A stretch of DNA of 64,000 nt from Nitrospirota bacterium (GTDB lineage Bacteria > Nitrospirota > Thermodesulfovibrionia > Thermodesulfovibrionales > JdFR-88). Shown one piece after another: positions 1 through 8,813 of this stretch. Where the stretch lies: NCBI GenBank assembly GCA_014874185.1, contig JACWAF010000019.1, forward strand, positions 1 through 64,000. The letters are read 5' to 3'. Position 1 is the first letter of the stretch, and each line of letters starts with the position of its first letter. The translations under genes and the position numbers were made by a program. Under the pieces are notes generated by a model that searched no databases, was not told the origin of the DNA, and saw nothing but the letters and a program-made list of their open reading frames with translations.

Positions 1-331
1 GAATGACGAACTATTTTCTATGCTGGTTCAGGTTTGCAAACCACAGCTGTCCAAGATAATCTGAAAAGGACCTTTCTGTTCCAAAGCGGATCGGGTCACC
101 CGTGGGCGGGTGACTCCCACGAAAAATGACGAACCATTTTCGCTTTTTTCTCTTATTTGAAATGCTGTCCAAGATATTTATTTTGGACAGGTGTGGTTTG
201 CAACTTGAACCCGAATAGTTTACCCTTCAGATCACGAATTCTCTGGCTCAGGTTACAAACCTGGCCAGGAGAAAGAGGAAATATATTCACTTAAATGGGT
301 TTTTTGCGGAATTGGACTTTGGCTGCCCGGA
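1..331. repeat. Repeat-rich non-coding end of window
   Basis: No credible gene is seen here. Two direct-repeat units start at 2 and 124 (AATGACGAAC then ATTTTC), and GCTGTCCAAGATA recurs at 46-58 and 164-176. The stretch 35-54 is an inverted copy of 183-202 with one mismatch in 20. Two short hairpins are visible: 95-102 with 107-114, and 165-172 with 183-190. A related string, ATTTTGGACAGG, recurs near 49517. This looks like the edge of a dispersed repeat continuing outside the window; no transposase is visible. Confidence 0.6.
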
Positions 332-541
332 TCACCACATTATTGACAGCAGGCTCTCGATGTCGGACTGGTAGCGGTTGTATTTGCATTCGAAGACCAT
401 GCACTGCGACGAACGGTAGCAATAGCCGCCCTTTATGACCACGTGCACCTCAATGCCGGTCTTCTCTTTATAGGGGCATGGTATATGCAGTTTGCCTGTG
501 TTCTCGGAGAACTTCTTCTTCTCCACCGGGTCGCTTCTCAT
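332..541 (-). CDS. Small cysteine-containing hypothetical protein (69 aa)
   Basis: I do not recognise the family. The predicted protein has no signal peptide or membrane segment. Four Cys residues (in IPCPY, GGYCY, SQCMV and FECKY) are spaced as in small metal-binding proteins, and the chain is rich in charged residues. It lies 26 bases after the SurA-like gene on the same strand. There is no Shine-Dalgarno sequence; instead a TATAAT box ends six bases before the ATG, which fits a leaderless transcript starting at the ATG. The Cys pattern and promoter argue for a real gene, but it is short and unconfirmed. Confidence 0.5.
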   Translation of the reverse strand: MRSDPVEKKKFSENTGKLHIPCPYKEKTGIEVHVVIKGGYCYRSSQCMVFECKYNRYQSDIESLLSIMW

Positions 542-547
542 GCTTAT

Positions 548-576
548 ATTATATGCCTGGGGGAAACCTATTTAAA
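548..576 (-). promoter_or_regulatory. Candidate promoter for the small Cys protein
   Basis: Read on the minus strand, TTTAAA (571-576) and a perfect TATAAT (548-553) are separated by 17 bases. The -10 box ends six bases before the ATG at 541, so transcription would start at or next to the start codon. The promoter overlaps the stop codon of the upstream SurA-like gene. Confidence 0.4.
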
Positions 577-1095
577 GCCGCCCGGGGGTGGAAAGACTTT
601 TATCCATGCCCTGGCCCGGAGGTCGGCTATCTGGCTGGCAAGCTTGCGGTTCACTTCCCTTTCCTCGAGGAGCGTCTCTATCTGGTCTCTTGCCTTCTCG
701 TATGGCAGGCCGTCAAATTTGGCCTTGTTCCGGTCGTAATAGGCCCTGACCTCCTGCTCCGGCACCCTGATATAGGCCCTTACTTTCAGGTCTATGTACT
801 CTTTTAAAAGAAGGTCCTCGTCCTGGGGCCCGGGGAAGAATTTTTGCGCGTCCTGAAGAAGCACTTTCCTGTTTATGAGGGTCTGCAGGACATCGTCTTT
901 GGTTATGGAGGGGTCAATGGCGTGCGTCTTCTGGTAGGCATTGTCCAGGTCGCTTAAGAGGATTGCATCATCGTTTACGAAGGCCACGGTGCGGTCTATC
1001 ACCTCGGCCCTGAGCGGCGCGGCTGCCGCCAGCAGGAAAACCAGTATCAGAAAGAAACTAGAATGCCTGTCCAATGCTGAAGTGCAGCTCCCCAC
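568..1095 (-). CDS. SurA-like periplasmic chaperone, N-terminal domain only
   Basis: This 175-residue exported protein has a hydrophobic signal peptide (about residues 12-30, ending PLRAE) and a SurA_N-type helical chaperone domain starting with VIDRTVAFVNDDAILLSDLD. It has no parvulin isomerase domain, whereas classical SurA is over 400 residues with two, so any role is probably holding unfolded outer-membrane proteins rather than isomerising proline bonds. The start is GTG, with GGGAG just upstream, and it overlaps the end of the BamA-like gene by 38 bases, implying translational coupling. Position after bamA and tamB supports a role in outer-membrane protein assembly. Confidence 0.75.
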   Translation of the reverse strand: MGSCTSALDRHSSFFLILVFLLAAAAPLRAEVIDRTVAFVNDDAILLSDLDNAYQKTHAIDPSITKDDVLQTLINRKVLLQDAQKFFPGPQDEDLLLKEYIDLKVRAYIRVPEQEVRAYYDRNKAKFDGLPYEKARDQIETLLEEREVNRKLASQIADLRARAWIKVFPPPGGFK

Positions 1096-3727
1096 TGCTC
1101 TCTCCCGGTTGTCTGTTTAATTTTATCCCGTAATCCACTCTTATCGGGCCCACCGGGGTCTGGTATCTGAAGCCGATTCCGGTAGTGTACCTCAGGTCTC
1201 CGGGGTTCATGTCGCCTATTTTAAGCCATACGTTCCCCATGTCCACGAAATTCACAAGCCCCAGGCTCTTAGTCAGGGCCGTGCGGACCTCCACGTTGCC
1301 AAGCAGGAAGGCGTTGCCGCCGATGGGGTCGCCGGCCGGGGTCTTCGGCCCCAGGGTGTCCTGGGCATAGCCCCTCACCGTGTTCCTCCCGCCCAGAAAG
1401 AACCTCTCCACTATGGGAAGCTCGTTGGTTTGCCCGTATCCCTGCGCAAGCCCCGTCTCCGCCCTCAGGGCCAGCACGAACGGCTTGAACAGGCGGTGGT
1501 AAGTGCTGACCTGCGCGATGAGCTTGCCGAAATTGGTCTCCGAGAGGAAGGCCGACGAGGCCAGTTTGAAAGATACCCCGGCGAATACGCCCTTTTTCGG
1601 GTCGAAGGGGTTGTCCCTGGAATCGTATTCGATCGCGGGCCTTACCGCGCTTATGGCCAGGGTGCCCACGTCCTCCCTGGTAAGGACCACGTCCGGTTTT
1701 ACGTTATATGTGTTCACAAGCGAGAACTCGTAGTAGAACTCCCCCTTTACCCTGTCCGTGAGCTTTTTTTCCACTCCGGCGTTCACCGAATATCTCCTCA
1801 GCTTATAGAGTATCTCGTCCGTGTCGATGTTCTTTTCTTCCCTGTCTTCCCTGAGGAGGAAGGCCCTGAACGGGACGTTGTACCCCAGGAACCACGGCTC
1901 GTCATATTGCAATATCTCCCGGTCCTCCAGGGAGCTGAACTCGAAGCGCACGGAGCCCTTCCTGTCCTCTCCGAAGAGGTTCCCGTAAGAGAGCGATACG
2001 AAGCCCCTCTCTTTTTCGAACTCTCCATAGCCCAGGCCGAACTCCACAGCCCCCGCCTTCGCCTCGCGCACCCTGTACACGGTGTCGAAGTGGGCGCCGT
2101 ATCCCTTTACGGCCTCCACGTTCACCTCGCTGAAGAGCCCAAGCTCATAGAGCTTCTGCATCTCCGTCATCAGGACCTTCTGGTTGAAAGGCTGGCCCTC
2201 CCTGTGCTCAAGCTCCCGCTCAATCACACCGGTTTTCGTCTTTTTATTTCCGACAATTATGGATTTGCCGAAGAACCTCTGCGGCCCTTCGGTTATCTTG
2301 AAGACGAGGGTGGCATTCGATCCCGAAAACTCGCGCCGCACGTCAACGGCGCTATTGTAAAAACCCCTGGCCGAGTACATGTCCAGCACCCTGTACCTGG
2401 CGTTAGCGATGTCAACGTCGTTGTACGGGTCGCCCGCTTTTATCCCGATGGCGTTGGTTATTTCCCCGGCCGGTATCCTGCCTGCCCCTTCCACCCGCAC
2501 TCCGGCGACATGGTAACGGCTGCCCTCTTTAATCTGGAAGCTCACCTCCATCCCCTTGGGTGTGCTCACCACTTCCGGCCCCGATACAGCGGCATCCAGA
2601 TATCCGAGGCTTTGGTAGAAGCTCTTTATCCTGCCCGCGTCGTCGGCGATCCTTTCGGGGCTGTACACGCTTCCCTTTTCAAGCGCTATTATCTCCTCCA
2701 GTTTCTTCTCCGGCACGGTGCTGGCGCCCGGCATATGAACGGAGGCGACGGCCACCCTCCTGCCCTCGTTTATATAGAAGTTCACCACCTCGGCATCCGG
2801 CTCCGTCTTCAGCACTGAGGCTATCTGCACGCCGGCATAGCCCTGTTCATGATAAAGAGTCCTCATCCTTTGCGCCGCCTCTTCCACAAGGTCGTCCCTG
2901 ACGTCTCCGGCCTCCATGAAGGGGAGGAGCTTTTTAAGCTTCTTCCTGCTGATATTGGAATTGCCGCTTATCTTCACGAACAGCTTCCTGCCGGGGTCCA
3001 CCTTGATGTAAAGCTCTCCGGCCGAGAAGGCGTAAGGCCCCACGATCGGGTCATAGTAGCCCTTTTTCCTGTAATGGTTCCCAAGCTCTTCCATACCCCT
3101 GGCGAGGTCTGATTGGTTGAATACGTCGCCGGGCGAGAGCCTCAGATAGCCTGTCACCTCGTCCGCGGGCCTGCCGATAACGGTTATGTGCTTCACGATG
3201 AGCGGCTTGCCCCTGTCTATATGCACGGTCACCTTCACCCGGTAGGGCGTTTTTCCCTTTTCCGTTGAGACGGAAACTTTGGCGTCCGGATAGCCGGCCC
3301 GCGATACGGCCTCCTTCAGGGTGCGCGCCGCCTGGTCAATCAGGCCGTATCTCATGAAGCCCTCCGGCTTCAAAATGAAATTATTGCGAAGGAGCTTCCC
3401 CGATATGTCCCCGCCCCCTTTGAACCTGACCTCGTCTATCACATCGTGTTCGCGGACGACCACCCGTATGACCCCGGGCTGGTTCGGGTCCTGGTCAACT
3501 TCGATATAGTCGAATATCCCTTTTTTGAACGCCCTTTTTATGCCATAGGAGAGCTTCACGCGGTCTATCGAAGCCGCGTTAGACAGGCAGAGCAGATATA
3601 TCAGCTCGCTTTTTTTTATGGACCGGAGCCCTTCGACGTCTATCCTCTTTATGGGTATCTCCGCGCGGGCCAGCGCGGGAAGGGCCAGGAGGAAGCACAG
3701 CGCGAGGAAGACGGGCCTTCTTGTCAT
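1058..3727 (-). CDS. bamA: BamA/TamA-family outer-membrane assembly protein with seven POTRA repeats
   Basis: An Omp85-superfamily protein of 889 residues. The signal peptide is about residues 1-22. I count seven POTRA units at roughly 24-94, 95-175, 176-250, 250-323, 324-404, 405-484 and 485-557, then a 16-strand-type barrel from about 560 to 889. The barrel holds the family motif region GGRNTVRGYAQ and ends in a terminal Phe (SIGQAF), the usual barrel insertion signal. Classical BamA has five POTRAs and TamA three, so this form is enlarged. It overlaps tamB by four bases (ATGA), an arrangement more typical of TamA, so it could be BamA, TamA or serve both roles. It acts in the outer membrane, inserting beta-barrel proteins. 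Confidence 0.9.
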   Translation of the reverse strand: MTRRPVFLALCFLLALPALARAEIPIKRIDVEGLRSIKKSELIYLLCLSNAASIDRVKLSYGIKRAFKKGIFDYIEVDQDPNQPGVIRVVVREHDVIDEVRFKGGGDISGKLLRNNFILKPEGFMRYGLIDQAARTLKEAVSRAGYPDAKVSVSTEKGKTPYRVKVTVHIDRGKPLIVKHITVIGRPADEVTGYLRLSPGDVFNQSDLARGMEELGNHYRKKGYYDPIVGPYAFSAGELYIKVDPGRKLFVKISGNSNISRKKLKKLLPFMEAGDVRDDLVEEAAQRMRTLYHEQGYAGVQIASVLKTEPDAEVVNFYINEGRRVAVASVHMPGASTVPEKKLEEIIALEKGSVYSPERIADDAGRIKSFYQSLGYLDAAVSGPEVVSTPKGMEVSFQIKEGSRYHVAGVRVEGAGRIPAGEITNAIGIKAGDPYNDVDIANARYRVLDMYSARGFYNSAVDVRREFSGSNATLVFKITEGPQRFFGKSIIVGNKKTKTGVIERELEHREGQPFNQKVLMTEMQKLYELGLFSEVNVEAVKGYGAHFDTVYRVREAKAGAVEFGLGYGEFEKERGFVSLSYGNLFGEDRKGSVRFEFSSLEDREILQYDEPWFLGYNVPFRAFLLREDREEKNIDTDEILYKLRRYSVNAGVEKKLTDRVKGEFYYEFSLVNTYNVKPDVVLTREDVGTLAISAVRPAIEYDSRDNPFDPKKGVFAGVSFKLASSAFLSETNFGKLIAQVSTYHRLFKPFVLALRAETGLAQGYGQTNELPIVERFFLGGRNTVRGYAQDTLGPKTPAGDPIGGNAFLLGNVEVRTALTKSLGLVNFVDMGNVWLKIGDMNPGDLRYTTGIGFRYQTPVGPIRVDYGIKLNRQPGESSGELHFSIGQAF

Positions 3728-6700
3728 TTAAATTCGAACCGGAAGGTCAGGTCCCCGCCGATGCTGCCCAGATCGTCGCGGACGCCTATCAGCGATATGC
3801 TTTTGGTAAGCGCGTATTCCAGTCTTATTACCTGTTCTTCCGTCCCTACCGGCGCCGAATAGGTTATGAAGAGCTTATCTCCCAGAAGCCTCTTGGAGAC
3901 CGTTATCCTCGGCGTAATATTGCCCGTGGTCTTTGAGATATAGGGGTCCACCTGGAAGCGGTCCAGCCCGGTGAGGCTCTTCAGTCTCTCCGTTATGACT
4001 TCCTGCACCTTGCCGGTGAGGAACTGGGCGGCCTCCGCCGCGCCGATCCCGCCCTGGGCGCTCTTCACATTCTCGCCGAACTCGCCGAAGGCCAGGAGCG
4101 AAAAGATATCGTTCTCGTCCAGGTGGGGATCAGAGGTAAGGGCCAGGTTGAACCTGTCAACGGTGCCCGCGAGGCTGACCGTTATCTTGTAGCCCTTTAC
4201 AATGCTGCTGGCCAGGACGTTTACATTGGGGTTTATGCGCGACGGGTCCCCGAAGATGACGGAGGCGTGCTGCAGGTCGAATTCCGTGTTCCTGAAGAAT
4301 ATCTTCCCGGTGGCCGCCTCGATCTTCCCCAGCGGGATGGGGTGCGCCAGCGTGCCCCTCATCGTCAGGTCCACGCTCAGGGGCGCCCTTGCTATGTTGT
4401 TTTTTATGGAGATGTCGTCAGATCCGTACACGCGCACGTTGAGGCTGGTGGCCTCAGCCCCGGTGGGCACGCCTTTGACCTCAATGGCCCTCCTCTTCGC
4501 AAAGAGGCTTCCGGTAAGCTCCACGTCTTTTTTGTAGCTTGCCCGTCTTATGTTAAGCTCTCCGGCCAGGTTCCTGCCCTTGCCGTCTCCGCGGTAGACC
4601 AGGTTGCCGCTGAAGGTGGCGGCAATGCCGCTGAAGTTTGTGCTTACGTTATTCAGGAGCACATCGAAGTAAAATCCCGTTGGACGGAACCCATCCAGGT
4701 AAACGACACCCGTGGCGCCCGCGTCCCCCCCGCCTATCTTCCCGGCCATCTGGTCCAGCACAAGCTTGCTCTCGTCCACGTAGAGGTATGCCGAGTTCAC
4801 CTTTACCGGTTGCGGCATGCCCTTAAGCCCCAGTATCATGTCCGAAAGACTGAGGCCGCCGCTTATGTCCGGCTTCTGCCAGTGCCCCCCCACGTGGAGG
4901 ACGTAACTGGCGCTTCCGGAGATGAGTTCCACCGATTTCACAAAGGCCTTTACGGGGGCAAGCGACATCCGGCCTTCGGCATCCACATTGTAGGATTGGC
5001 CCAGGACCACATCGCCTGTGAGATTGACGCTGGCCTGCCCCCCCCTAAGCGCAAAATCATTCAGGGTTATGGCCTTGTCCCTGATCGTAAGGCGGGCCTC
5101 TTTTTCGGAGGAGAAGCTTTGGCCGTATGCCGCGAACGTAAGCTGCCTTAATAAAAGCGAGCCGTTTATGCTGCTCCTGGTGCCGGAGAACGAGCCTTTG
5201 GCGCTCAATGTCAGCAGGAGGTCCCGGGGAAGCTCCTTGAGAAAACCGGCCAGGAACTGGTCGTATCTGCCGCTTTTGATATCGACATCGGCCTTCCACG
5301 GCATGTCCCCGGAAAGCTCCGCGCTGCCCGCCGCAGTAAGCCTCCTGCCCTGAAGACTGAGCTGCGCATCCAGCTTCCTGCCTGTAAGGGCGGCCTTGAA
5401 CCCCCCCCCTTGCAGGGACTGGCCCCGGAAAGAGCCGTCGGAGAGACTGCCTTCCGCGTGGATGACCGGATTATCAAAAGTGCCGCTGCCTGTTGCCCTC
5501 AGGGTCATGCGATAATCCACTGGAAGGGGCTTCGGTAAAATTTCGCTCAGCTTGAGCCCGTCCGAGACCGCCTTTATATCGAACTGCTTGTCTGCGCCTA
5601 TGCTGCCGGAGAACCTTATCGAGGACGAGCCCTTTCTGATAACGGCGCTTGCAATTTTTGCTTTGCCCTTATCATAGGTCAGGTTCGCGTCCGCCCTGGA
5701 GAAGCTGTAGCCGGAATAGGCGCCGTTTTCCACTTTCAGTTCCCCGGAAATGACCGGGGCGGTCCCCCTGACCGTCATATCAATGCTCGCGGTCCCGGTC
5801 ACCGGGTAATTGAGCCCCACCGCTTTTACCATGTCCTGAAGGGGCGCACGGTCCATTACCGCATGGAGGCCGAACGAGGGCCCGGTGAAATCGAAGAGAT
5901 TGGCCGCCTTCGGAAAAGAAATCGTGCCGGATACCGAGACGTCCTCGGAACCTATTTTCCCTTGAAGGTTTTTTATATCGAGCAGGTCCTTCGAGTAGGA
6001 AACATCGGCTGCCACGTCGCCGAAAACATGTCCTTTTACGGCCGCTCCGGAGAGGACGAGCCTGCCGTTTATGGCGGGGTCTTCAAGCGGGCCGGCGACC
6101 GTCCCGTCGAATGTCCCCTTCCCTTTGGCATCTGGAAAATCGGGCCTCGTCAGGTCGCCTGCATCGTCCGTGTTCAGATGGACCCCGAAGCTGAGGGTCT
6201 TGTCCCTCATGTCCACAAGGCCGTCGGCCGTGATCTGCGAGGACCCCGTATTTACCTTCAGTCCGGAGAGTTTTATCATGTCCCCTTCGGCAAACTGGTA
6301 CGAGCCCTCGAAGGTCTTTATCCTGCCGGTCACGTCCGGTCCGGGCACGGTGGTCCGGGCGGTGAAATGCCCGGACGGCATGAATTTTGGCCCGTCCGAG
6401 ACAAGCGTGCCATTTACCTTCCCCTCCGGCAGCGGGGCCTTGAGTTTCAGGAAGGCGAGGAGCCCGGACGTGCTTGCCCCTTTCATGTCCACATTCAGGG
6501 CAAGCCGGGTAACTTTGGGCAGGGTTATAGAGAAATCCGCGTTTGCCATCCCGCCGTAGACCTGTCCTTTTATGCCGCTCAGTGCCAGGACCCCCCGGGC
6601 CCAGTTGAGCTTGAAATCGAACCTCCTGGCGGGAAGGCCGTAAATATTGCCGTTTTTAACGCTGCCAGTGCCCGAGGCCGTAAAGTCCCTGACCGGGCCC

Positions 6701-7659
6701 TTGATGTGACCGCTGACCGAAGCCATGCCGTATATCTGAGTGTCGGCCTTTACAAGCTCCAGGAGAGTTTGCAGGTAGAAATCGCCTTTCACCTTCAGGT
6801 CCAGAAGGGCGTCCCTGATATCGGAGATGTTCCTGAATTTTATGCTGCCCTTCACCGATACCCTGCCCTGCCCCGGCCCTTGCAGGTGGAAGAGTTTTTT
6901 CAGCGTCTCCGGCAGAAGCTCCAATTCCGTTTTCAGAGAACCGCCTTTCTGCTGCTCATACCGGCCCTCGGTTGATACGTTTGTGCCCTCCATCTGGAGC
7001 GATAATTTTCTCAGGTGCAGGGTTTCATCCTTTATGCTGCCGGAGAGCTGGGCCAGTTTCGCCTGTAAAAAGGGCAGTTTTGGCGCGGCCAGGGAAAGCC
7101 TTTTGGCAGATACCCTGAAGTCCCGGGCGAGGTTGAAGAGGGCCTCGCCGTCAAGCCCCTCCGCCCTGAAATCCACTCCCTTCGATTTATCCGCAAAATA
7201 AACCGCGCCGTCCCTGACCTCCACGCCTTTTATCTTCACCTTCCAGCCGCGGCGTTTCTTCCCGGCCTCGTCCCGCCCCAGTTTCAGCTTCTCTTCCAGG
7301 TCCCTGATGCGCGCCTCGTCCAGTTTCGCCCCGGCAGCCGTGAGGACAAGCCTGTCCACGCGCACAACCTTGCTGAAGGCCTCGGAGAGCCCTATATAGC
7401 CCCTTATCGATTTGGCCTCGAATATACCCTCTCCGTTTGGGGCAAGTATTTTTATATTCGTCCCCTCGATAAAAAACGGAAACGGGTTGAAGAATATCCT
7501 GTCCGCCGTTATCTGGTACCCCGTCCTGGACTGGAACTCTTCAAAGATGGTCCGCTTCAGAAGGTTGGAGAGTTCGGTGCTCCTCAGGACAAGGAAGACT
7601 GCGGCAAAGCCGGCAAGCAGTACGCCTGCGATTATGACCGTGCTTTTCCTGATTTTCAT
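3724..7659 (-). CDS. tamB: TamB-like translocation and assembly module protein (DUF490)
   Basis: A 1311-residue AsmA/TamB-type protein. One N-terminal membrane anchor lies at about residues 8-26, followed by a long repetitive beta-rich region and a C-terminal DUF490 domain ending in the typical LEYALTKSISL...LTFRFEFK pattern. TamB-type proteins span the periplasm as a hydrophobic groove and are linked to outer-membrane protein assembly and phospholipid transport to the outer membrane. It is the first gene of the operon and is coupled by ATGA to the BamA-like gene. No good Shine-Dalgarno precedes the ATG at 7659. The length is typical of the family. Confidence 0.93.
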   Translation of the reverse strand: MKIRKSTVIIAGVLLAGFAAVFLVLRSTELSNLLKRTIFEEFQSRTGYQITADRIFFNPFPFFIEGTNIKILAPNGEGIFEAKSIRGYIGLSEAFSKVVRVDRLVLTAAGAKLDEARIRDLEEKLKLGRDEAGKKRRGWKVKIKGVEVRDGAVYFADKSKGVDFRAEGLDGEALFNLARDFRVSAKRLSLAAPKLPFLQAKLAQLSGSIKDETLHLRKLSLQMEGTNVSTEGRYEQQKGGSLKTELELLPETLKKLFHLQGPGQGRVSVKGSIKFRNISDIRDALLDLKVKGDFYLQTLLELVKADTQIYGMASVSGHIKGPVRDFTASGTGSVKNGNIYGLPARRFDFKLNWARGVLALSGIKGQVYGGMANADFSITLPKVTRLALNVDMKGASTSGLLAFLKLKAPLPEGKVNGTLVSDGPKFMPSGHFTARTTVPGPDVTGRIKTFEGSYQFAEGDMIKLSGLKVNTGSSQITADGLVDMRDKTLSFGVHLNTDDAGDLTRPDFPDAKGKGTFDGTVAGPLEDPAINGRLVLSGAAVKGHVFGDVAADVSYSKDLLDIKNLQGKIGSEDVSVSGTISFPKAANLFDFTGPSFGLHAVMDRAPLQDMVKAVGLNYPVTGTASIDMTVRGTAPVISGELKVENGAYSGYSFSRADANLTYDKGKAKIASAVIRKGSSSIRFSGSIGADKQFDIKAVSDGLKLSEILPKPLPVDYRMTLRATGSGTFDNPVIHAEGSLSDGSFRGQSLQGGGFKAALTGRKLDAQLSLQGRRLTAAGSAELSGDMPWKADVDIKSGRYDQFLAGFLKELPRDLLLTLSAKGSFSGTRSSINGSLLLRQLTFAAYGQSFSSEKEARLTIRDKAITLNDFALRGGQASVNLTGDVVLGQSYNVDAEGRMSLAPVKAFVKSVELISGSASYVLHVGGHWQKPDISGGLSLSDMILGLKGMPQPVKVNSAYLYVDESKLVLDQMAGKIGGGDAGATGVVYLDGFRPTGFYFDVLLNNVSTNFSGIAATFSGNLVYRGDGKGRNLAGELNIRRASYKKDVELTGSLFAKRRAIEVKGVPTGAEATSLNVRVYGSDDISIKNNIARAPLSVDLTMRGTLAHPIPLGKIEAATGKIFFRNTEFDLQHASVIFGDPSRINPNVNVLASSIVKGYKITVSLAGTVDRFNLALTSDPHLDENDIFSLLAFGEFGENVKSAQGGIGAAEAAQFLTGKVQEVITERLKSLTGLDRFQVDPYISKTTGNITPRITVSKRLLGDKLFITYSAPVGTEEQVIRLEYALTKSISLIGVRDDLGSIGGDLTFRFEFK

Positions 7660-7681
7660 TTAAAATTCTTGTACATAAGAA

Positions 7682-7693
7682 ATACTATAGTAT
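7682..7693. promoter_or_regulatory. AT-rich palindrome upstream of tamB
   Basis: ATACTATAGTAT is a perfect 12-base palindrome 23 bases upstream of the tamB start. It contains TATACT and TATAGT, either of which could be the -10 box of the tamB operon, and could also bind a dimeric regulator. No clear -35 box accompanies it. Confidence 0.3.
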
Positions 7694-7783
7694 AAGCAAA
7701 ACAGGCCAAAAAAAATGTAATCTCCCTCTTAAAAACCTTGCGGGGAATGTTTTATAATAGGGTGGGCCCGCGCGATGGTTTCC

Positions 7784-7812
7784 TTGACAAAACCGCCGCG
7801 TTCGGGTTTATC
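7784..7812 (+). promoter_or_regulatory. Probable tRNA-Val promoter
   Basis: A consensus TTGACA (7784-7789) is followed 17 bases later by the weak -10 candidate TTTATC (7807-7812). The tRNA begins 15 bases downstream. The -35 box is convincing; the exact -10 is not. Confidence 0.5.
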
Positions 7813-7827
7813 TAATTAGACTGGCGA

Positions 7828-7899
<72 letters not shown>

Positions 7900-7910
7900 C
7901 TCTAAAAATC

Positions 7911-7947
7911 AAAGGGGATTAACCCTGAACGGGTTAATCCCCTTTCC
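7911..7947 (+). terminator. Terminator after tRNA-Val
   Basis: A perfect 15-base stem (7911-7925 with 7931-7945) encloses a five-base loop, with the T-rich run CTTTCCTTT at its 3' side. It lies 12 bases after the tRNA. It may also stop minus-strand transcription from the NifX-like gene that ends at 7976. Confidence 0.85.
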
Positions 7948-7975
7948 TTTGAAGTGCACAGGGTCAGGCGGCGTT

Positions 7976-8356
7976 TCAATGCGCGCAGCCTCCCCCGTGG
8001 GAATGCCCGCCGCAGGTCTGGCTTATCTTGAACTCGGGCAATCTCTGGGCCAGGAGCATATCGACGTTGTCTTTTATGTTTTCCGCGCCCGCCCTGTAAA
8101 CCCTTATGCCGGCCTGGTTGAGCTTGCTCAGGGCGCCGGCCCCGATGCCGCCTGCGATCACCGCGTCCGCTATCTGGCCGCCAAGGGCCATCACCGGATT
8201 GCAGGCCCCATGGGCGTGATGCATGTCTTTGTTGGAAATCGTCGAGAGGCCGTTCGTGTCGGTATTGAATATTGCGAAGACCGGCGCGGAACCGAAATGG
8301 CCGTAAACCTTGCTCTCCATTCCTTCGAAGATTTCAACCGGGATGCAGACTCTCAT
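7976..8356 (-). CDS. NifX/NafY-type dinitrogenase iron-molybdenum cofactor domain protein
   Basis: A single-domain protein of 126 residues starting MRVCIPVEIFEGMESKVYGH, with the family's glycine-rich GGIGAGAL segment at about residues 69-76. The tail is rich in His and Cys (CGGHSHGGGCAH) and probably binds metal. Members of this family carry or deliver iron-sulfur or iron-molybdenum clusters; many lone copies occur outside nitrogen fixation, and no nif gene is seen here, so its partner is unknown. AGGAGG sits five bases before the ATG. It is the second gene of a two-gene operon with the DUF134 protein, nine bases downstream of it. Confidence 0.85.
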   Translation of the reverse strand: MRVCIPVEIFEGMESKVYGHFGSAPVFAIFNTDTNGLSTISNKDMHHAHGACNPVMALGGQIADAVIAGGIGAGALSKLNQAGIRVYRAGAENIKDNVDMLLAQRLPEFKISQTCGGHSHGGGCAH

Positions 8357-8365
8357 TTTGTCCTC

Positions 8366-8656
8366 CTATTCGCATATGGTTTCCTCGAAAATTATTGCCT
8401 TGCACTCGGCAAGCGCGCTTGCAGCCTTTCTGCGTGCGACGGCAACCAGCCTCTGTACTGTCCCTCTTGATACTCCCATCCTTCTGCCGGCCTCCTCCTG
8501 GGTAAGCCCGTCCAGGTCGCAGAGCTTGAATGCCTCCAGTTCATCCCGGTACAAAATTACCTGGCCGATCCCGGCCAACGGTATGCCCGCGGGCTTGAAC
8601 GCCCTGCCCTTCAACAGGCACCCGCATGACCTCGGTTTTTTATGCCTTGGCGACAT
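8366..8656 (-). CDS. DUF134-family DNA-binding protein
   Basis: A small protein (96 residues from this start) of the DUF134 family, with an N-terminal RHKKPRSCGCLLKGRAFKPAGIP segment and a sigma-70-region-4-like helix-turn-helix (GLTQEEAGRRMGVSRGTVQRL). The reading frame is open further upstream, but a good promoter lies between 8685 and 8713, so the ATG at 8656 is the likely start and transcription would exclude the longer form. The family is often encoded next to NifX-like proteins, as here, suggesting a regulator of that gene and perhaps of the divergent cytochrome. Function is inferred. Confidence 0.8.
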   Translation of the reverse strand: MSPRHKKPRSCGCLLKGRAFKPAGIPLAGIGQVILYRDELEAFKLCDLDGLTQEEAGRRMGVSRGTVQRLVAVARRKAASALAECKAIIFEETICE

Positions 8657-8684
8657 TCCCCATCCGCTTTTTGTGCATATACAC

Positions 8685-8713
8685 ATTATATTTGTAGGTT
8701 TAGAATAAATCAA
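8685..8713 (-). promoter_or_regulatory. Promoter of the DUF134/NifX-like operon
   Basis: On the minus strand TTGATT (8708-8713) and a perfect TATAAT (8685-8690) are exactly 17 bases apart. The predicted start of transcription is about 20 bases before the ATG at 8656. Confidence 0.65.
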
Positions 8714-8721
8714 TCTATAAT
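8692..8721 (+). promoter_or_regulatory. Divergent promoter of the split-Soret cytochrome gene
   Basis: TTGTAG (8692-8697) and a perfect TATAAT (8716-8721) are 18 bases apart on the plus strand. This promoter almost completely overlaps the opposing DUF134 promoter, so the two probably compete for polymerase or share an operator. Confidence 0.55.
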
Positions 8722-8768
8722 TTGATGGCAAAGGGAGACTTAAGGGGTCCTGGATCAGAAACGGAATG

Positions 8769-8789
8769 GCAGTTTCAAACTGAAACTGC
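8769..8789. promoter_or_regulatory. Inverted repeat in the cytochrome gene leader
   Basis: GCAGTTTCA (8769-8777) and TGAAACTGC (8781-8789) form a perfect nine-base inverted repeat with a three-base centre. It lies between the predicted promoter and the ribosome binding site of the cytochrome gene. It could be an operator or an RNA hairpin. Confidence 0.45.
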
Positions 8790-8813
8790 AAAAAACGTCA
8801 GGGGGTGAAGCCT

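Noticed and set aside
1430-2818. Long plus-strand open frame (462 codons) opposite the BamA-like gene
   Set aside because: It is antisense to a clear Omp85 gene, has low-complexity composition and no family features; a GC-rich shadow.
4123-6975. Plus-strand open frames of 342 and 370 codons opposite tamB
   Set aside because: Both are shadows of tamB, with no ribosome sites or recognisable domains.
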